This document shows, one piece after another, positions 1-5,675 of a DNA stretch of 5,675 bases. The stretch is taken from NCBI GenBank assembly GCA_934546725.1, contig CAKTED010000120.1, positions 1-5,675 on the forward strand. The letters are read 5' to 3'. Position numbers and translations under genes: made by a program. Positions within the stretch are counted from its first letter, which is position 1. Each line of letters begins with the position of its first letter. This DNA is from an uncultured Oscillospiraceae bacterium. GTDB lineage: Bacteria > Bacillota > Clostridia > Oscillospirales > Oscillospiraceae. A model generated the notes under the pieces. That model worked only from the letters and a program-made list of their open reading frames with translations, had not been told where the DNA came from and did not search any database.

Positions 1-1587
1 GTATCCGCGCGTCCCACGGCGACGCCTGACGACGGCGGCGCACGGGAGGAAAAGACGCATTTTACCCAGGTATGGCACGGCGACATGAAGTATTCCGAGA
101 TGGGCTACGAGCACTATGAGCTCGAGTGGTTCGACGAATACACCGCGCCGATATACGCCTTTGCGGAAAGCGGGGGCGACGGGGAGGCTTTTGCCGATGC
201 GGATTATGATATCTGCGAGGAGCTTTCCTACATTTACACGCTTGCGGTGCTCATGAACATAAGCTCCTCGGCGGATCCCTATGACAGCGAGCTTGCGGAC
301 GAATACACATACGCCATGAACGTTTACTATTCCGCGAACGATGCGTACTTCACGGCAATGCACGAGCTTGCGCTCTCCGAACACGCCGCGCTCCTTGAGA
401 GCGTATACGCCGACGCGATAATCGACTATTTCCGCACCTATGAGCCGGACGACGGCAGCGGGGCCGAGGCATACGATGAGGAGAACCGCCTTATTACGGA
501 ATATTACCGTCTCATGGCGGAGGACGAGATCGATTATGACGCCGTCGGCGAGATATACCTGAAGCTCGTTGCGCTCCGCCGCGAGCAGGCCGGGCTTTAC
601 GGCTACGGCAGCTTTGCGGAATATGCCTATGACAGCATTTTCTGCAAGGATTACACGCCCGATGACGCGAAGGCCGTCTGGCAGGGCGTTAAGGAGCAGA
701 TCGTGCCCGTGATGCAATATTACGGTTCGGCGGCCTACAACGAGGCGCTGCTGCTTGAATCGTCTAACACCATTGACTGCTCGAGCGAGGCCATCCTTGC
801 GGCGATGGACTCCGCGCTTGCCGACATGTCCGGCGAGCTTTACGACGCGTACCGCTACATGGTGGACTATGAGCTCTACGACATTGAGCACGACCCCGGC
901 AAGGCGAACACCGGCTTCACGACGAAGCTGCACTATCTCAACGAGCCGTATATTTTCAACGCCGCCTACGACGAATTTTACGACTACACTGATATGTTCC
1001 ACGAATTCGGCCATTTTGTCAATGCTTTTTACACGGAAAGCGACCTTCTTTTCGGCGTGAGCGACAATGACCTCTGCGAGCTGCAAAGCCAGGGCATGGA
1101 GCTGCTGTTCACGCACTATTACCCGGACATCTTCGGCGGCTCGGCCGACGCGGCGGAGAAATACGTCCTGATGAACATGGTAACGAGCATCGTGGACGGC
1201 GCGCTTTACGATGAGTTTCAGCAGCGCGTTTATGCCGAGGATGGGCTGACGGTCGAGCGCGTGAACGAGATATACGCCGAGCTTTATGAGGAATATGGCT
1301 ATAACCCCTACGATGGCTACGAGACCGAATGGATGGATATTTCGCACAATTTTGAGAACCCGTTCTATTACATAAGCTACTGCGTTTCCGCTCTCGGCGC
1401 GCTGGAGATATATTCGCTTTCGCTCGAGGACTGGGACGCCGCCGTGGACAGGTATCTCGACGTATGCGCCCTCGACACAGAGGCGTATTATTACTCCGAG
1501 GCGCTCGAGGAGGTCGGCCTTGGAGACATTTTCGAGGTTGGGACCTATGACAGGATCGCCGCCGCGCTGGCTTCCAGACTGCAATGA
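1..1587 (+). CDS. M3-family zinc oligopeptidase (PepF-like), 5'-truncated by the window
   Basis: This is a metallopeptidase that should cleave short peptides. Frame 1 is open from base 1, so the gene begins upstream. The ATG at 85 is only an internal Met: it has no well-placed ribosome binding site, and family-like sequence (HFTQVWHGDMKYSEM) runs across it. Numbering from that Met, the zinc site HEFGHF is at residues 306-311 (H306, E307, H310). The third ligand is probably E332 in DLCELQSQ, 22 residues after H310, the arrangement seen in M3 enzymes. A C-terminal block with W416, H421 and NPFYYISY (to about residue 432) matches the region that closes the PepF active site. The visible N-terminal stretch (RPTATPDDGGAREE) looks like a linker after a signal peptide or lipobox, which suggests an exported enzyme; that is inferred. 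The protein is strikingly rich in Asp, Glu and Tyr. The family assignment is firm, the substrate unknown. The next gene converges on it. Confidence 0.88.
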   Translation, partial: VSARPTATPDDGGAREEKTHFTQVWHGDMKYSEMGYEHYELEWFDEYTAPIYAFAESGGDGEAFADADYDICEELSYIYTLAVLMNISSSADPYDSELADEYTYAMNVYYSANDAYFTAMHELALSEHAALLESVYADAIIDYFRTYEPDDGSGAEAYDEENRLITEYYRLMAEDEIDYDAVGEIYLKLVALRREQAGLYGYGSFAEYAYDSIFCKDYTPDDAKAVWQGVKEQIVPVMQYYGSAAYNEALLLESSNTIDCSSEAILAAMDSALADMSGELYDAYRYMVDYELYDIEHDPGKANTGFTTKLHYLNEPYIFNAAYDEFYDYTDMFHEFGHFVNAFYTESDLLFGVSDNDLCELQSQGMELLFTHYYPDIFGGSADAAEKYVLMNMVTSIVDGALYDEFQQRVYAEDGLTVERVNEIYAELYEEYGYNPYDGYETEWMDISHNFENPFYYISYCVSALGALEIYSLSLEDWDAAVDRYLDVCALDTEAYYYSEALEEVGLGDIFEVGTYDRIAAALASRLQ

Positions 1588-1639
1588 TGTGGTGGCGCGG
1601 GGGACGGCGGTAACGGGGACGCGGAGACTTGAGGCTTCC

Positions 1640-1678
1640 GTCATTCAGAGGGGTGCGCCAGCACCCCGTGGAATCCCC
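1640..1678 (-). repeat. Hairpin repeat element, copy A (inverted relative to B and C)
   Basis: The element starts with GTCATTCAGAG (1640-1650) and ends with GAATCCCC (1671-1678), the reverse complements of the ends of copies B and C. Between them is a perfect 7-bp stem, GGGGTGC (1650-1656) with GCACCCC (1661-1667), around a GCCA loop. An outer 4-bp pairing, ATTC (1643-1646) with GAAT (1671-1674), extends the structure across a 3+3 internal loop. This resembles the REP-like or small MITE-like hairpins found between genes in many Firmicutes. It has no coding capacity. Confidence 0.75.
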
Positions 1679-1729
1679 AATGGAGGGGAAGAGCAGTACG
1701 TTGTCGTTACCATGGTGGAACCAACGGGG

Positions 1730-1765
1730 GGGGATTCTTCGGTCGCTTCGCTCCCTCTGAATGAC
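1730..1765 (+). repeat. Hairpin repeat element, copy B
   Basis: It runs from GGGGATTC (1730-1737) to CTCTGAATGAC (1755-1765), in the same orientation as copy C. The ATTC/GAAT outer pairing is kept (1734-1737 with 1759-1762). The centre, GGTCGCTTCGCTCC, pairs poorly compared with A and C, so this copy may be structurally decayed. Its GAAGCGA-type core resembles a common intergenic repeat sequence of Clostridia, recalled from general knowledge and not searched. Confidence 0.7.
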
Positions 1766-1797
1766 AGAAATAGTCATTACCATGGTGGAAAGTACCT

Positions 1798-1834
1798 GGG
1801 GATTCTTCGCCTGCTTGCGCAGGCTCTGAATGAC
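1798..1834 (+). repeat. Hairpin repeat element, copy C
   Basis: It runs from GGGGATTC (1798-1805) to CTCTGAATGAC (1824-1834). The central stem is perfect: GCCTGC (1809-1814) pairs with GCAGGC (1819-1824) around a TTGC loop. The outer ATTC (1802-1805) pairs with GAAT (1828-1831) across a 3+3 internal loop (TTC opposite TCT). The architecture equals copy A although the stem sequence is entirely different. Confidence 0.75.
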
Positions 1835-1853
1835 AGCAAATAATAAGCTCCGG

Positions 1854-1870
1854 CTCCCTGTTGATGACAG
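1854..1870 (+). repeat. Possible degenerate fragment of the same hairpin repeat
   Basis: CTCCCTGTTGATGACAG matches the right end of copy B (1751-1767) at 14 of 17 positions. No recognisable GGGGATTC end precedes it. It could be the remnant of a fourth unit, but the match is short and may be chance. Confidence 0.35.
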
Positions 1871-1925
1871 CAGATACCCCCGCTCCATCAGAACGACGGA
1901 AGAACTGAATAACGTACCGACGGCA

Positions 1926-1961
1926 AACGCCCGGCTTATCCGAAAGGACAAGCCGGGCGTT
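1926..1961 (-). terminator. Strong stem-loop, probable terminator of the lipoprotein gene
   Basis: AACGCCCGGCTT (1926-1937) is the exact reverse complement of AAGCCGGGCGTT (1950-1961), giving a 12-bp GC-rich stem. The 12-nt loop can fold further, TCC with GGA around a GAAA tetraloop on the plus strand. The stem begins 21 bases after the minus-strand stop codon, the usual place for an intrinsic terminator. On the minus strand only TTT and then GCCG follows, so the T tract is weak. Termination may be inefficient or need a factor. It lies too far from the peptidase gene, and has no T tract on the plus strand, to be assigned to it with confidence. Confidence 0.6.
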
Positions 1962-1982
1962 GATATTACCGGGCAGGCGGGC

Positions 1983-3233
1983 TTATTCGCCCAAAAGCAG
2001 GAGGGAGCCGTCCTTTCCGCTCTGACTTATTGCGACCGAGACGTCGCCGCCGGCAGAGGTATAGCTCAGGGAGAGATTCGGAATGGTATCGGGTATCCAG
2101 GCGAGCAGCTCGAAGGAGTCGCCGTCGTCCAGGCGGCTGGCGTACCAGAGCTCGCTCGTCGGGGCATAATCGCCGCCGTAGGAGATGCTGGTGATGCGAA
2201 CGTCATAGACCGTGCCGGTGACGCTGAAGACAAAGGCCTGGCCGCGTCCGTTCGTATCGGCGTCTATGACAAGCTCGGGCTCGAGCGAGGTCGAGGGATT
2301 TTCCTTGAGCTGACCGCTTATGCTGCCGCGCTTCACCGTATCGGCGGGAAAATACTCGGGGCGGACGTAGTCCGCAAGGTCAGCATAGGGGATGGTGAAG
2401 ATCTGCATTCCGGCGGCGTAGGAGGCGAGCTGATAGGGATTTGCGACGAAATTGATGCCGTTTGCGTCGAAATACCAGTAATCATCGTCCACAACGTCGG
2501 GAACGTACTCCTCAAAGCCCTCGAAAAACATGTTTTCGTCATATTCCGTATTGCAGAGGTAGATTATGCGGTCGACACAGAAGCGTTTGAAGCTCGCCTC
2601 ATCGATGGCGATGTCCTCAAGCTCCAGCTCGTCGCCGGTGGCGAGGTCGAAATTGAGCGCGTCGGTATAATAATAGCCGTGTACGCCGCCGGTATAGCTG
2701 TCATTACTGAAGCTGAAGGAGAGGACGCGCTCGTCGCAGCGCTTGACGTAATACGAGCGGTTGAAGGAATAGTTTACGTACCAGCTGTCTTCGCCCCAGT
2801 CGTTGTACTGCTGCTTTGCGGCGTCAAGCCAGGAGGAGAGAGAATCGTCAAAATCGTTGGGGTCGTCATCGTCGCCGTCATAGTCGTTTTCATAGTAGAA
2901 GTCGTTTTCGTCCCAGAGCTCCGCGTTTATTTTGTCGGCGACGGCCTGGGGGGCATTGCGGAGCGTTACGATGGGGGTGACGCAGCTCCAGCTGAGCAGA
3001 AGCGTGCCGGTATCGGAGTTGTATTCGCCGCCGTCGTTATTCGGAACGATTATGGCGCTCGGGCCAGCGGGCTCGGGCGTGGGAGTCGGTTCGGGCGTGG
3101 GCTCGGGCGACGGCTCGGCGCTCACCGCCGCGTCGTCCGGTATCGGCGTGGGCGTGACCTTCACCACCGTGGCGCAGGCCGCGAGGGAGAGGAGCATTGC
3201 GAGAGTGAGTATAAGTGCGGTGATTTTTTTCAT
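1983..3233 (-). CDS. Surface lipoprotein with DUF3298 (RsiV-like) domain
   Basis: The 416-residue protein starts with MKKITALILTLAMLLSLAAC, a type II signal peptide with lipobox L17-A18-A19-C20, so it should be lipid-anchored outside the membrane. A flexible Pro/Thr/Glu linker covers about 27-58. A very acidic stretch follows at about 108-130, with four consecutive Asp at 121-124. GGVHGYYY (182-189) followed by NFDLATGDELELEDI, then NGINFVANPYQLASYAAG (258-275) and IPYADL (281-286), are hallmarks of the DUF3298 domain, known from the lysozyme-sensing anti-sigma factor RsiV and from PdaC-like proteins. No transmembrane segment or cytoplasmic sigma-binding region is present, so this is not an RsiV orthologue. 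Residues ~300-416 look like a further beta-rich part that I do not recognise. The start is supported by AAAGGAAG at 3240-3247, 6 bases upstream. The gene lies 133 bp downstream of the SDR gene in the same direction. I see no clear promoter of its own. Ligand and role are unknown; binding of a wall component or lysozyme is only a hypothesis. Confidence 0.85.
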   Translation of the reverse strand: MKKITALILTLAMLLSLAACATVVKVTPTPIPDDAAVSAEPSPEPTPEPTPTPEPAGPSAIIVPNNDGGEYNSDTGTLLLSWSCVTPIVTLRNAPQAVADKINAELWDENDFYYENDYDGDDDDPNDFDDSLSSWLDAAKQQYNDWGEDSWYVNYSFNRSYYVKRCDERVLSFSFSNDSYTGGVHGYYYTDALNFDLATGDELELEDIAIDEASFKRFCVDRIIYLCNTEYDENMFFEGFEEYVPDVVDDDYWYFDANGINFVANPYQLASYAAGMQIFTIPYADLADYVRPEYFPADTVKRGSISGQLKENPSTSLEPELVIDADTNGRGQAFVFSVTGTVYDVRITSISYGGDYAPTSELWYASRLDDGDSFELLAWIPDTIPNLSLSYTSAGGDVSVAISQSGKDGSLLLLGE

Positions 3234-3271
3234 TTTGTTCTTCCTTTCTGTGTGGGGGTGGGTGCTGTGCG

Positions 3272-3309
3272 CCTCCGTAGGGGTCCCCGCTTTGCGAGGA
3301 TGACGGAGG
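3272..3309. repeat. Nested inverted repeat between the SDR and lipoprotein genes
   Basis: CCTCCGT (3272-3278) pairs perfectly with ACGGAGG (3303-3309). Inside, TCC (3284-3286) pairs with GGA (3298-3300), and CGC (3288-3290) with GCG (3294-3296) around TTT, with a C-A mismatch between them. The GGGGTCC...GGATGACGG ends recall the GGGGATTC...GAATGAC ends of the elements at 1640-1834, so it may be a related repeat. No T tract follows on the minus strand, which argues against a simple terminator for the SDR gene. It could also be a processing or attenuating structure between co-transcribed genes. Confidence 0.5.
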
Positions 3310-3366
3310 AGGGCGGGGGCTTTAAGCGTCCACGGATGGGGTTGCTGCGTCCAAGGTCTCCGCTTT

Positions 3367-4161
3367 TTACACGAGCGTTGTGGAAAAGCCGCCGTCGACC
3401 CTGATATCGCTGCCGTTTATATAGTCCGAGGCGCGGGAGGCGAGGAAAACGACCGTGCCCATGAGGTCGGCGAGCGTGCCCCAGCGTCCGGCGGGGGTAC
3501 GGCGGGTTATGCGGGAGATGAAATCATCGTCCCCGGCGAGGTCGGCGATGACGCCGGTCTCGATAAAGCCGGGGCAGACGGCGTTCGTCTGGATATTATA
3601 TTTGCCCAGGTCGTTTGCAAAGGCGCGCGTCAGGCCGATGACGCCGTGCTTGGCCGCGACGTAGGACGGGCAGCGCGAATCGGCGGTATAGGACAGCGCG
3701 GAGCCGATATTTATTATCTTGCCGCCGCCCTGCCTTATCATGACCTTTGCCGCCTCGTGGCCGAGATAATAGACGGAGTTCAGGTTCGTATCGATAACGC
3801 GGCGGTAGCCATCGTCCGGAAAATCCGGGAAGTCGGCAAAGCAGTTTGTTCCGGCGTTATTGACCAGGATGTCTATCCGCCCGTAGGCCGCGAGGCAGCC
3901 GTCCACTACGGCGCGGATATGCGCCATGTCCGTAAGGTCGCCCTGAAGAAACTCCACGCGGCGGCCCTCGGCCTCTATGAGGCTCTTTACCTGGGAAATA
4001 TCGCCGCTGCGGTAGGGCAGATATATGTCCGCGCCCGCCTTTGCCAGTGCGACGGCGTAGCCCATGCCAAGCCCCTTATTTGCGCCGGTGACTATCGCCG
4101 CCTTTCCCTCAAGGCTGAAGTATTTCATGGAGAAGTCCCGAATAAGCTCGATATCGTTCAT
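3367..4161 (-). CDS. SDR-family NAD(P)-dependent dehydrogenase, KduD/gluconate 5-dehydrogenase-like
   Basis: A 264-residue classical short-chain dehydrogenase, the normal length for this family and expected in the cytoplasm. Visible motifs are the cofactor loop TGANKGLG (25-32), NNAG (101-104), the probable catalytic N126, and the catalytic triad S154, Y167 and K171 (YVAAK). PGFIETG (197-203) and the C-terminal block PAGRWG...DLMGTVVFLASRASDYINGSDIRVDGG follow. The C-terminal block closely resembles 2-dehydro-3-deoxy-D-gluconate 5-dehydrogenase (KduD) and gluconate 5-dehydrogenases, so a sugar-acid keto/hydroxy substrate is likely. No pectin or uronate genes lie nearby to confirm this. K29 in the glycine loop and R51 after the second strand could favour NADP(H); this is inference. 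The frame stays open to an ATG at 4260, but ATG 4161 is preferred: GGAGG lies 7 bases upstream, and the longer form would run through the -10 and -35 boxes and adds 33 unrelated residues. Confidence 0.88.
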   Translation of the reverse strand: MNDIELIRDFSMKYFSLEGKAAIVTGANKGLGMGYAVALAKAGADIYLPYRSGDISQVKSLIEAEGRRVEFLQGDLTDMAHIRAVVDGCLAAYGRIDILVNNAGTNCFADFPDFPDDGYRRVIDTNLNSVYYLGHEAAKVMIRQGGGKIINIGSALSYTADSRCPSYVAAKHGVIGLTRAFANDLGKYNIQTNAVCPGFIETGVIADLAGDDDFISRITRRTPAGRWGTLADLMGTVVFLASRASDYINGSDIRVDGGFSTTLV

Positions 4162-4168
4162 TATATTT

Positions 4169-4173
4169 CCTCC
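4169..4173 (-). promoter_or_regulatory. Ribosome binding site fixing the SDR start
   Basis: On the minus strand GGAGG is followed by AAATATA and then the ATG at 4161, a 7-base spacing that is close to ideal. This decides between the ATG at 4161 and the in-frame ATG 99 bases upstream, which has no such site. Confidence 0.85.
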
Positions 4174-4191
4174 GTGCTTCTGTTTTCCATC

Positions 4192-4220
4192 ATTATACCA
4201 TGCGCGGAGGAAAAGCGCAA
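4192..4220 (-). promoter_or_regulatory. Extended -10 promoter for the SDR gene
   Basis: On the minus strand a perfect TATAAT (4192-4197) is preceded by TGG, an extended -10 motif. Exactly 17 bases upstream is TTGCGC (4215-4220), a weak -35 box keeping TTG. Transcription would start near 4185, giving a leader of about two dozen bases to the ATG at 4161. The same promoter may serve the downstream lipoprotein gene. Confidence 0.75.
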
Positions 4221-4303
4221 TCGTCACATGATCGCGGGGCGGGCAGTTGAGAACAAGCATGGAAAGGAGAGATAAAAATTATGCAAAAAACACAATAAAG
4301 CGC

Positions 4304-4332
4304 TTGAACATAAAAACAGAACATGTTATACT
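4304..4332 (+). promoter_or_regulatory. Sigma-70-type promoter for the MATE gene
   Basis: TTGAAC (4304-4309) and TATACT (4327-4332) are separated by 17 bases, with TG (4324-4325) giving an extended -10. Transcription would start near 4339, leaving a leader of about 34 bases before the ATG at 4373. The 8-bp palindrome AAGCGCTT (4298-4305) overlaps the -35 box. A second, AACATGTT (4320-4327), touches the -10. The hexamer GAACAT also recurs 13 bases apart (4306 and 4319). These could be operator sites, but no regulator is identifiable here. Confidence 0.75.
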
Positions 4333-4372
4333 CTTCAGCAGAATACAAACGAAGCGAAAGGAAAAAGCATTC

Positions 4373-5675
4373 ATGTCAGGAGCAAAGCAGAGAATACGGC
4401 AGCAGCCCTCACTTACGGAGGGCAGCGTTGCGAAGGCGCTGGTGCGCTTCGCTCTGCCGTTTTTCATATCAAGCGTTTTTCAGGTGCTGTACGGCGCGGC
4501 GGACGTGACCTTCATGGGGCTTTACGCCACGCCGGGCGCAATAGCCGGCGTTTCGTCCGGCGGAAGCATAATGAACCTCATAACGAACCTTTTTATGGGC
4601 ATAACGAGCGGCGGAACGGTGCTCATAGGCCAATATTTCGGCGCAAAGCGAGATAAGGACACCACGGCCGCCATAACGAGCACGGCATTCATGTGCCTGG
4701 TTATCTCGATTGTCGTGATGGTCATCCAGCTCATATTCGGCAAGGCGCTCATCCGGGCGCTGAGCGTTCCGCCGGAGGCCGTGGACGAATGCTGGAGATA
4801 TCTGAAGATCTGCGCGCTCGGCAACGTATTCATCATGGGCTACAATATCACCAGCTCTCTGCTGCGCGGCCTTGGAAACTCTGCCGCTCCGATGGTTTTT
4901 GTCGGCATTGCCTGCGTGATGAACATTGTACTGGACTATGTTTTTGTTGCGCTGCTTAACATGGCTGCGGCCGGAGCCGCTGCCGCCACGGTCATCGCGC
5001 AGTTCTTCAGCTTTGCCGTGGCCTGCCTCTACATATGGCGCACAGGCTTCCCGTACGATTTCCGCCGCGAGGATATACGAGTTGATTTCAGAATAGTCGG
5101 CAACATGTTCCGCCTCGGCATCCCGATGTCGCTGCAAAATACGCTCGTGAGCCTCTCCTTCATTATAATAACGAAGATCACGAACCAGATGGGCGTGAAC
5201 GCGGCGGCGGGCGCGAGCCTCGTCGGCAAGGTTGTGGACGTGGGGCTGACGTTCCCCTGGGCTCTGAGCAGCGCGCTGGCGACCATAACGGCGCAGAACA
5301 TTGGCGCCGGAAAGCCGGAGCGCGCGAGGAAGAGCGCCTTTATCGGCATGGGCTTTTCGCTTGCCATCGCGGTTCCGTTCGTCATCATCGCCGACTGCTT
5401 CCCGGCGCAGCTGCTTGGCCTTCTGGCGAAGGATAAGGCCGTTATCGCCGAGGGCGTGAACTACCTCTACCCCTTCTCGTGGGACTGCCTGGTGGTCTGC
5501 TTCATGTTCTGCTTCAACGGCCTTTTCAACGGCAGCGGCAAGACGGTTTTTGTCGCCGCGCACAATATGCTCACGGCCTTCTGCGTGCGCATACCCGTGG
5601 CTTACCTCATGAGCAGGATCCCGGGCGCGACGCTCTTTCACGTTGGCCTCGGTACTCCGCTGGCAAGCCTCGTTT
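4373..5675 (+). CDS. MATE-family multidrug/cation antiporter, 3' end beyond the window
   Basis: 434 complete codons are visible, close to the ~450 residues typical of MATE exporters, so only a short C-terminal tail should be missing. The protein is an inner-membrane antiporter expected to expel cationic drugs or metabolites in exchange for Na+ or H+. It starts MSGAKQRIRQQPSLTEGSV and enters the first membrane helix with FALPFFISSVFQVLYGAADVT, holding the conserved P29 and D44. Other family marks are RGLGNS (165-170), then MNIVLDYVFV, QNIGAGKPERA (from Q308) at the second-half loop, and FNGLFNGSGKT (381-391). Many hydrophobic helices alternate with short loops, as in the two-bundle MATE fold. 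AAAGGA (4357-4362) lies 10 bases before the ATG. A good extended -10 promoter lies upstream, and the gene is divergent from the SDR gene. Substrate and coupling ion cannot be read from the sequence. Confidence 0.92.
   Translation, partial: MSGAKQRIRQQPSLTEGSVAKALVRFALPFFISSVFQVLYGAADVTFMGLYATPGAIAGVSSGGSIMNLITNLFMGITSGGTVLIGQYFGAKRDKDTTAAITSTAFMCLVISIVVMVIQLIFGKALIRALSVPPEAVDECWRYLKICALGNVFIMGYNITSSLLRGLGNSAAPMVFVGIACVMNIVLDYVFVALLNMAAAGAAAATVIAQFFSFAVACLYIWRTGFPYDFRREDIRVDFRIVGNMFRLGIPMSLQNTLVSLSFIIITKITNQMGVNAAAGASLVGKVVDVGLTFPWALSSALATITAQNIGAGKPERARKSAFIGMGFSLAIAVPFVIIADCFPAQLLGLLAKDKAVIAEGVNYLYPFSWDCLVVCFMFCFNGLFNGSGKTVFVAAHNMLTAFCVRIPVAYLMSRIPGATLFHVGLGTPLASLV

Larger units (their letters stand above)
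1703..1836 (+). repeat. Tandem duplication of about 69 bp, two copies
   Basis: Three blocks recur in the same order. TTACCATGGTGGAA is at 1707-1720 and 1777-1790. GGGGATTCTTC is at 1730-1740 and 1798-1808. CTCTGAATGACAG is at 1755-1767 and 1824-1836. The offsets are 70, 68 and 69 bases, so the two units differ by small indels. Each unit holds the palindrome ACCATGGT followed by one hairpin element (B or C). The sequence between the blocks has diverged considerably. Confidence 0.75.
1588..1982. other. Convergent intergenic region filled with small hairpin repeats
   Basis: This stretch separates the 3' ends of the peptidase and lipoprotein genes. I see no convincing gene: the open frames crossing it are extensions or shadows with no ribosome binding site or recognisable motif. 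The first ~50 bases are G-rich without clear structure. Positions 1640-1870 hold the repeat family listed separately, and 1926-1961 holds a stem-loop. No T-rich terminator follows the peptidase stop codon, so the GC-rich hairpin at 1650-1667 may help end that transcript; this is inference. Confidence 0.7.

Noticed and set aside
85..1587. ATG at 85 as the true peptidase start
   Set aside because: The frame is open to base 1, family-like sequence precedes it, and the nearest GGAGGA (47-52) is over 30 bases away.
1109..1951. Minus-strand open frame of 280 codons over the peptidase end and the repeats
   Set aside because: Its sequence is Arg/Ser/Pro-rich without a domain, it runs through the terminator hairpin and all repeats, and it overlaps the conserved catalytic region of the M3 peptidase.
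3326..3353. Direct repeat GCGTCCA at 3326-3332 and 3347-3353
   Set aside because: Only 7 bases, no further symmetry, and easily due to chance in GC-rich sequence.
1830..3404. Long plus-strand open frame of 524 codons across the lipoprotein gene
   Set aside because: It lies antisense to a gene with a clear lipobox, ribosome binding site and DUF3298 motifs. Its translation has no recognisable domain, and it begins inside repeat copy C. Long antisense frames are expected with GC-rich codon use.
4162..4260. N-terminal extension of the SDR protein to the ATG at 4260
   Set aside because: It would run through the -10 and -35 boxes and the ribosome binding site, and the 33 added residues do not resemble an SDR N-terminus.
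4264..4298. AAGGAGAG followed by a five-codon frame, ATG at 4281 to TAA at 4298, suggesting a leader peptide
   Set aside because: It lies upstream of the predicted MATE transcription start near 4339, so it would not be in that mRNA, and five codons with no regulatory stem-loop are not evidence of attenuation.
4469..5641. Long minus-strand open frame of 390 codons across the MATE gene
   Set aside because: The product is a low-complexity, His/Arg/Ala/Glu-rich string with no motif, and it is the mirror of an unmistakable MATE protein on the plus strand.

Overview
The window is GC-rich. It codes for two probable surface or exported proteins with low-complexity linkers, a KduD-like dehydrogenase and a MATE transporter. 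Strong GGAGG-type ribosome binding sites, a lipoprotein with a classical lipobox and a Thr/Pro/Glu linker, and small hairpin repeats between genes all suggest a Gram-positive, clostridial gut-type Firmicute (Oscillospirales or a relative). That placement is inferred from style; no rRNA or marker gene is present.

Layout: (1) 1-1587, plus strand: the C-terminal ~530 residues of an M3-family zinc oligopeptidase, whose start and probable export signal lie before the window. (2) 1588-1982: a convergent intergenic region holding three copies of a ~37-nt hairpin element (one inverted, two inside a ~69-bp tandem duplication), a possible decayed fourth copy, and a 12-bp stem-loop that probably terminates the minus-strand gene. 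(3) 1983-3233, minus strand: a lipoprotein with a DUF3298/RsiV-type domain. (4) 3234-3366: a short spacer with a nested hairpin. (5) 3367-4161, minus strand: a classical SDR dehydrogenase of KduD-like type. (6) 4162-4372: a divergent promoter region with one good extended -10 promoter in each direction. (7) 4373 to the window end, plus strand: a MATE-family multidrug/cation antiporter, cut by the window edge shortly before its C-terminus.

The four genes do not form an obvious pathway. The SDR and the lipoprotein lie in the same direction and could be co-transcribed from the promoter at 4192-4220. The MATE gene has its own divergent promoter. The peptidase converges on the lipoprotein gene, and both products probably act outside the membrane. 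I see no mobile element, CRISPR array, tRNA or rRNA, and no clear new multi-gene system. The most unusual features are the hairpin repeats, whose ends are conserved while their central stems change but still pair, and the uncharacterised C-terminal part of the DUF3298 lipoprotein.
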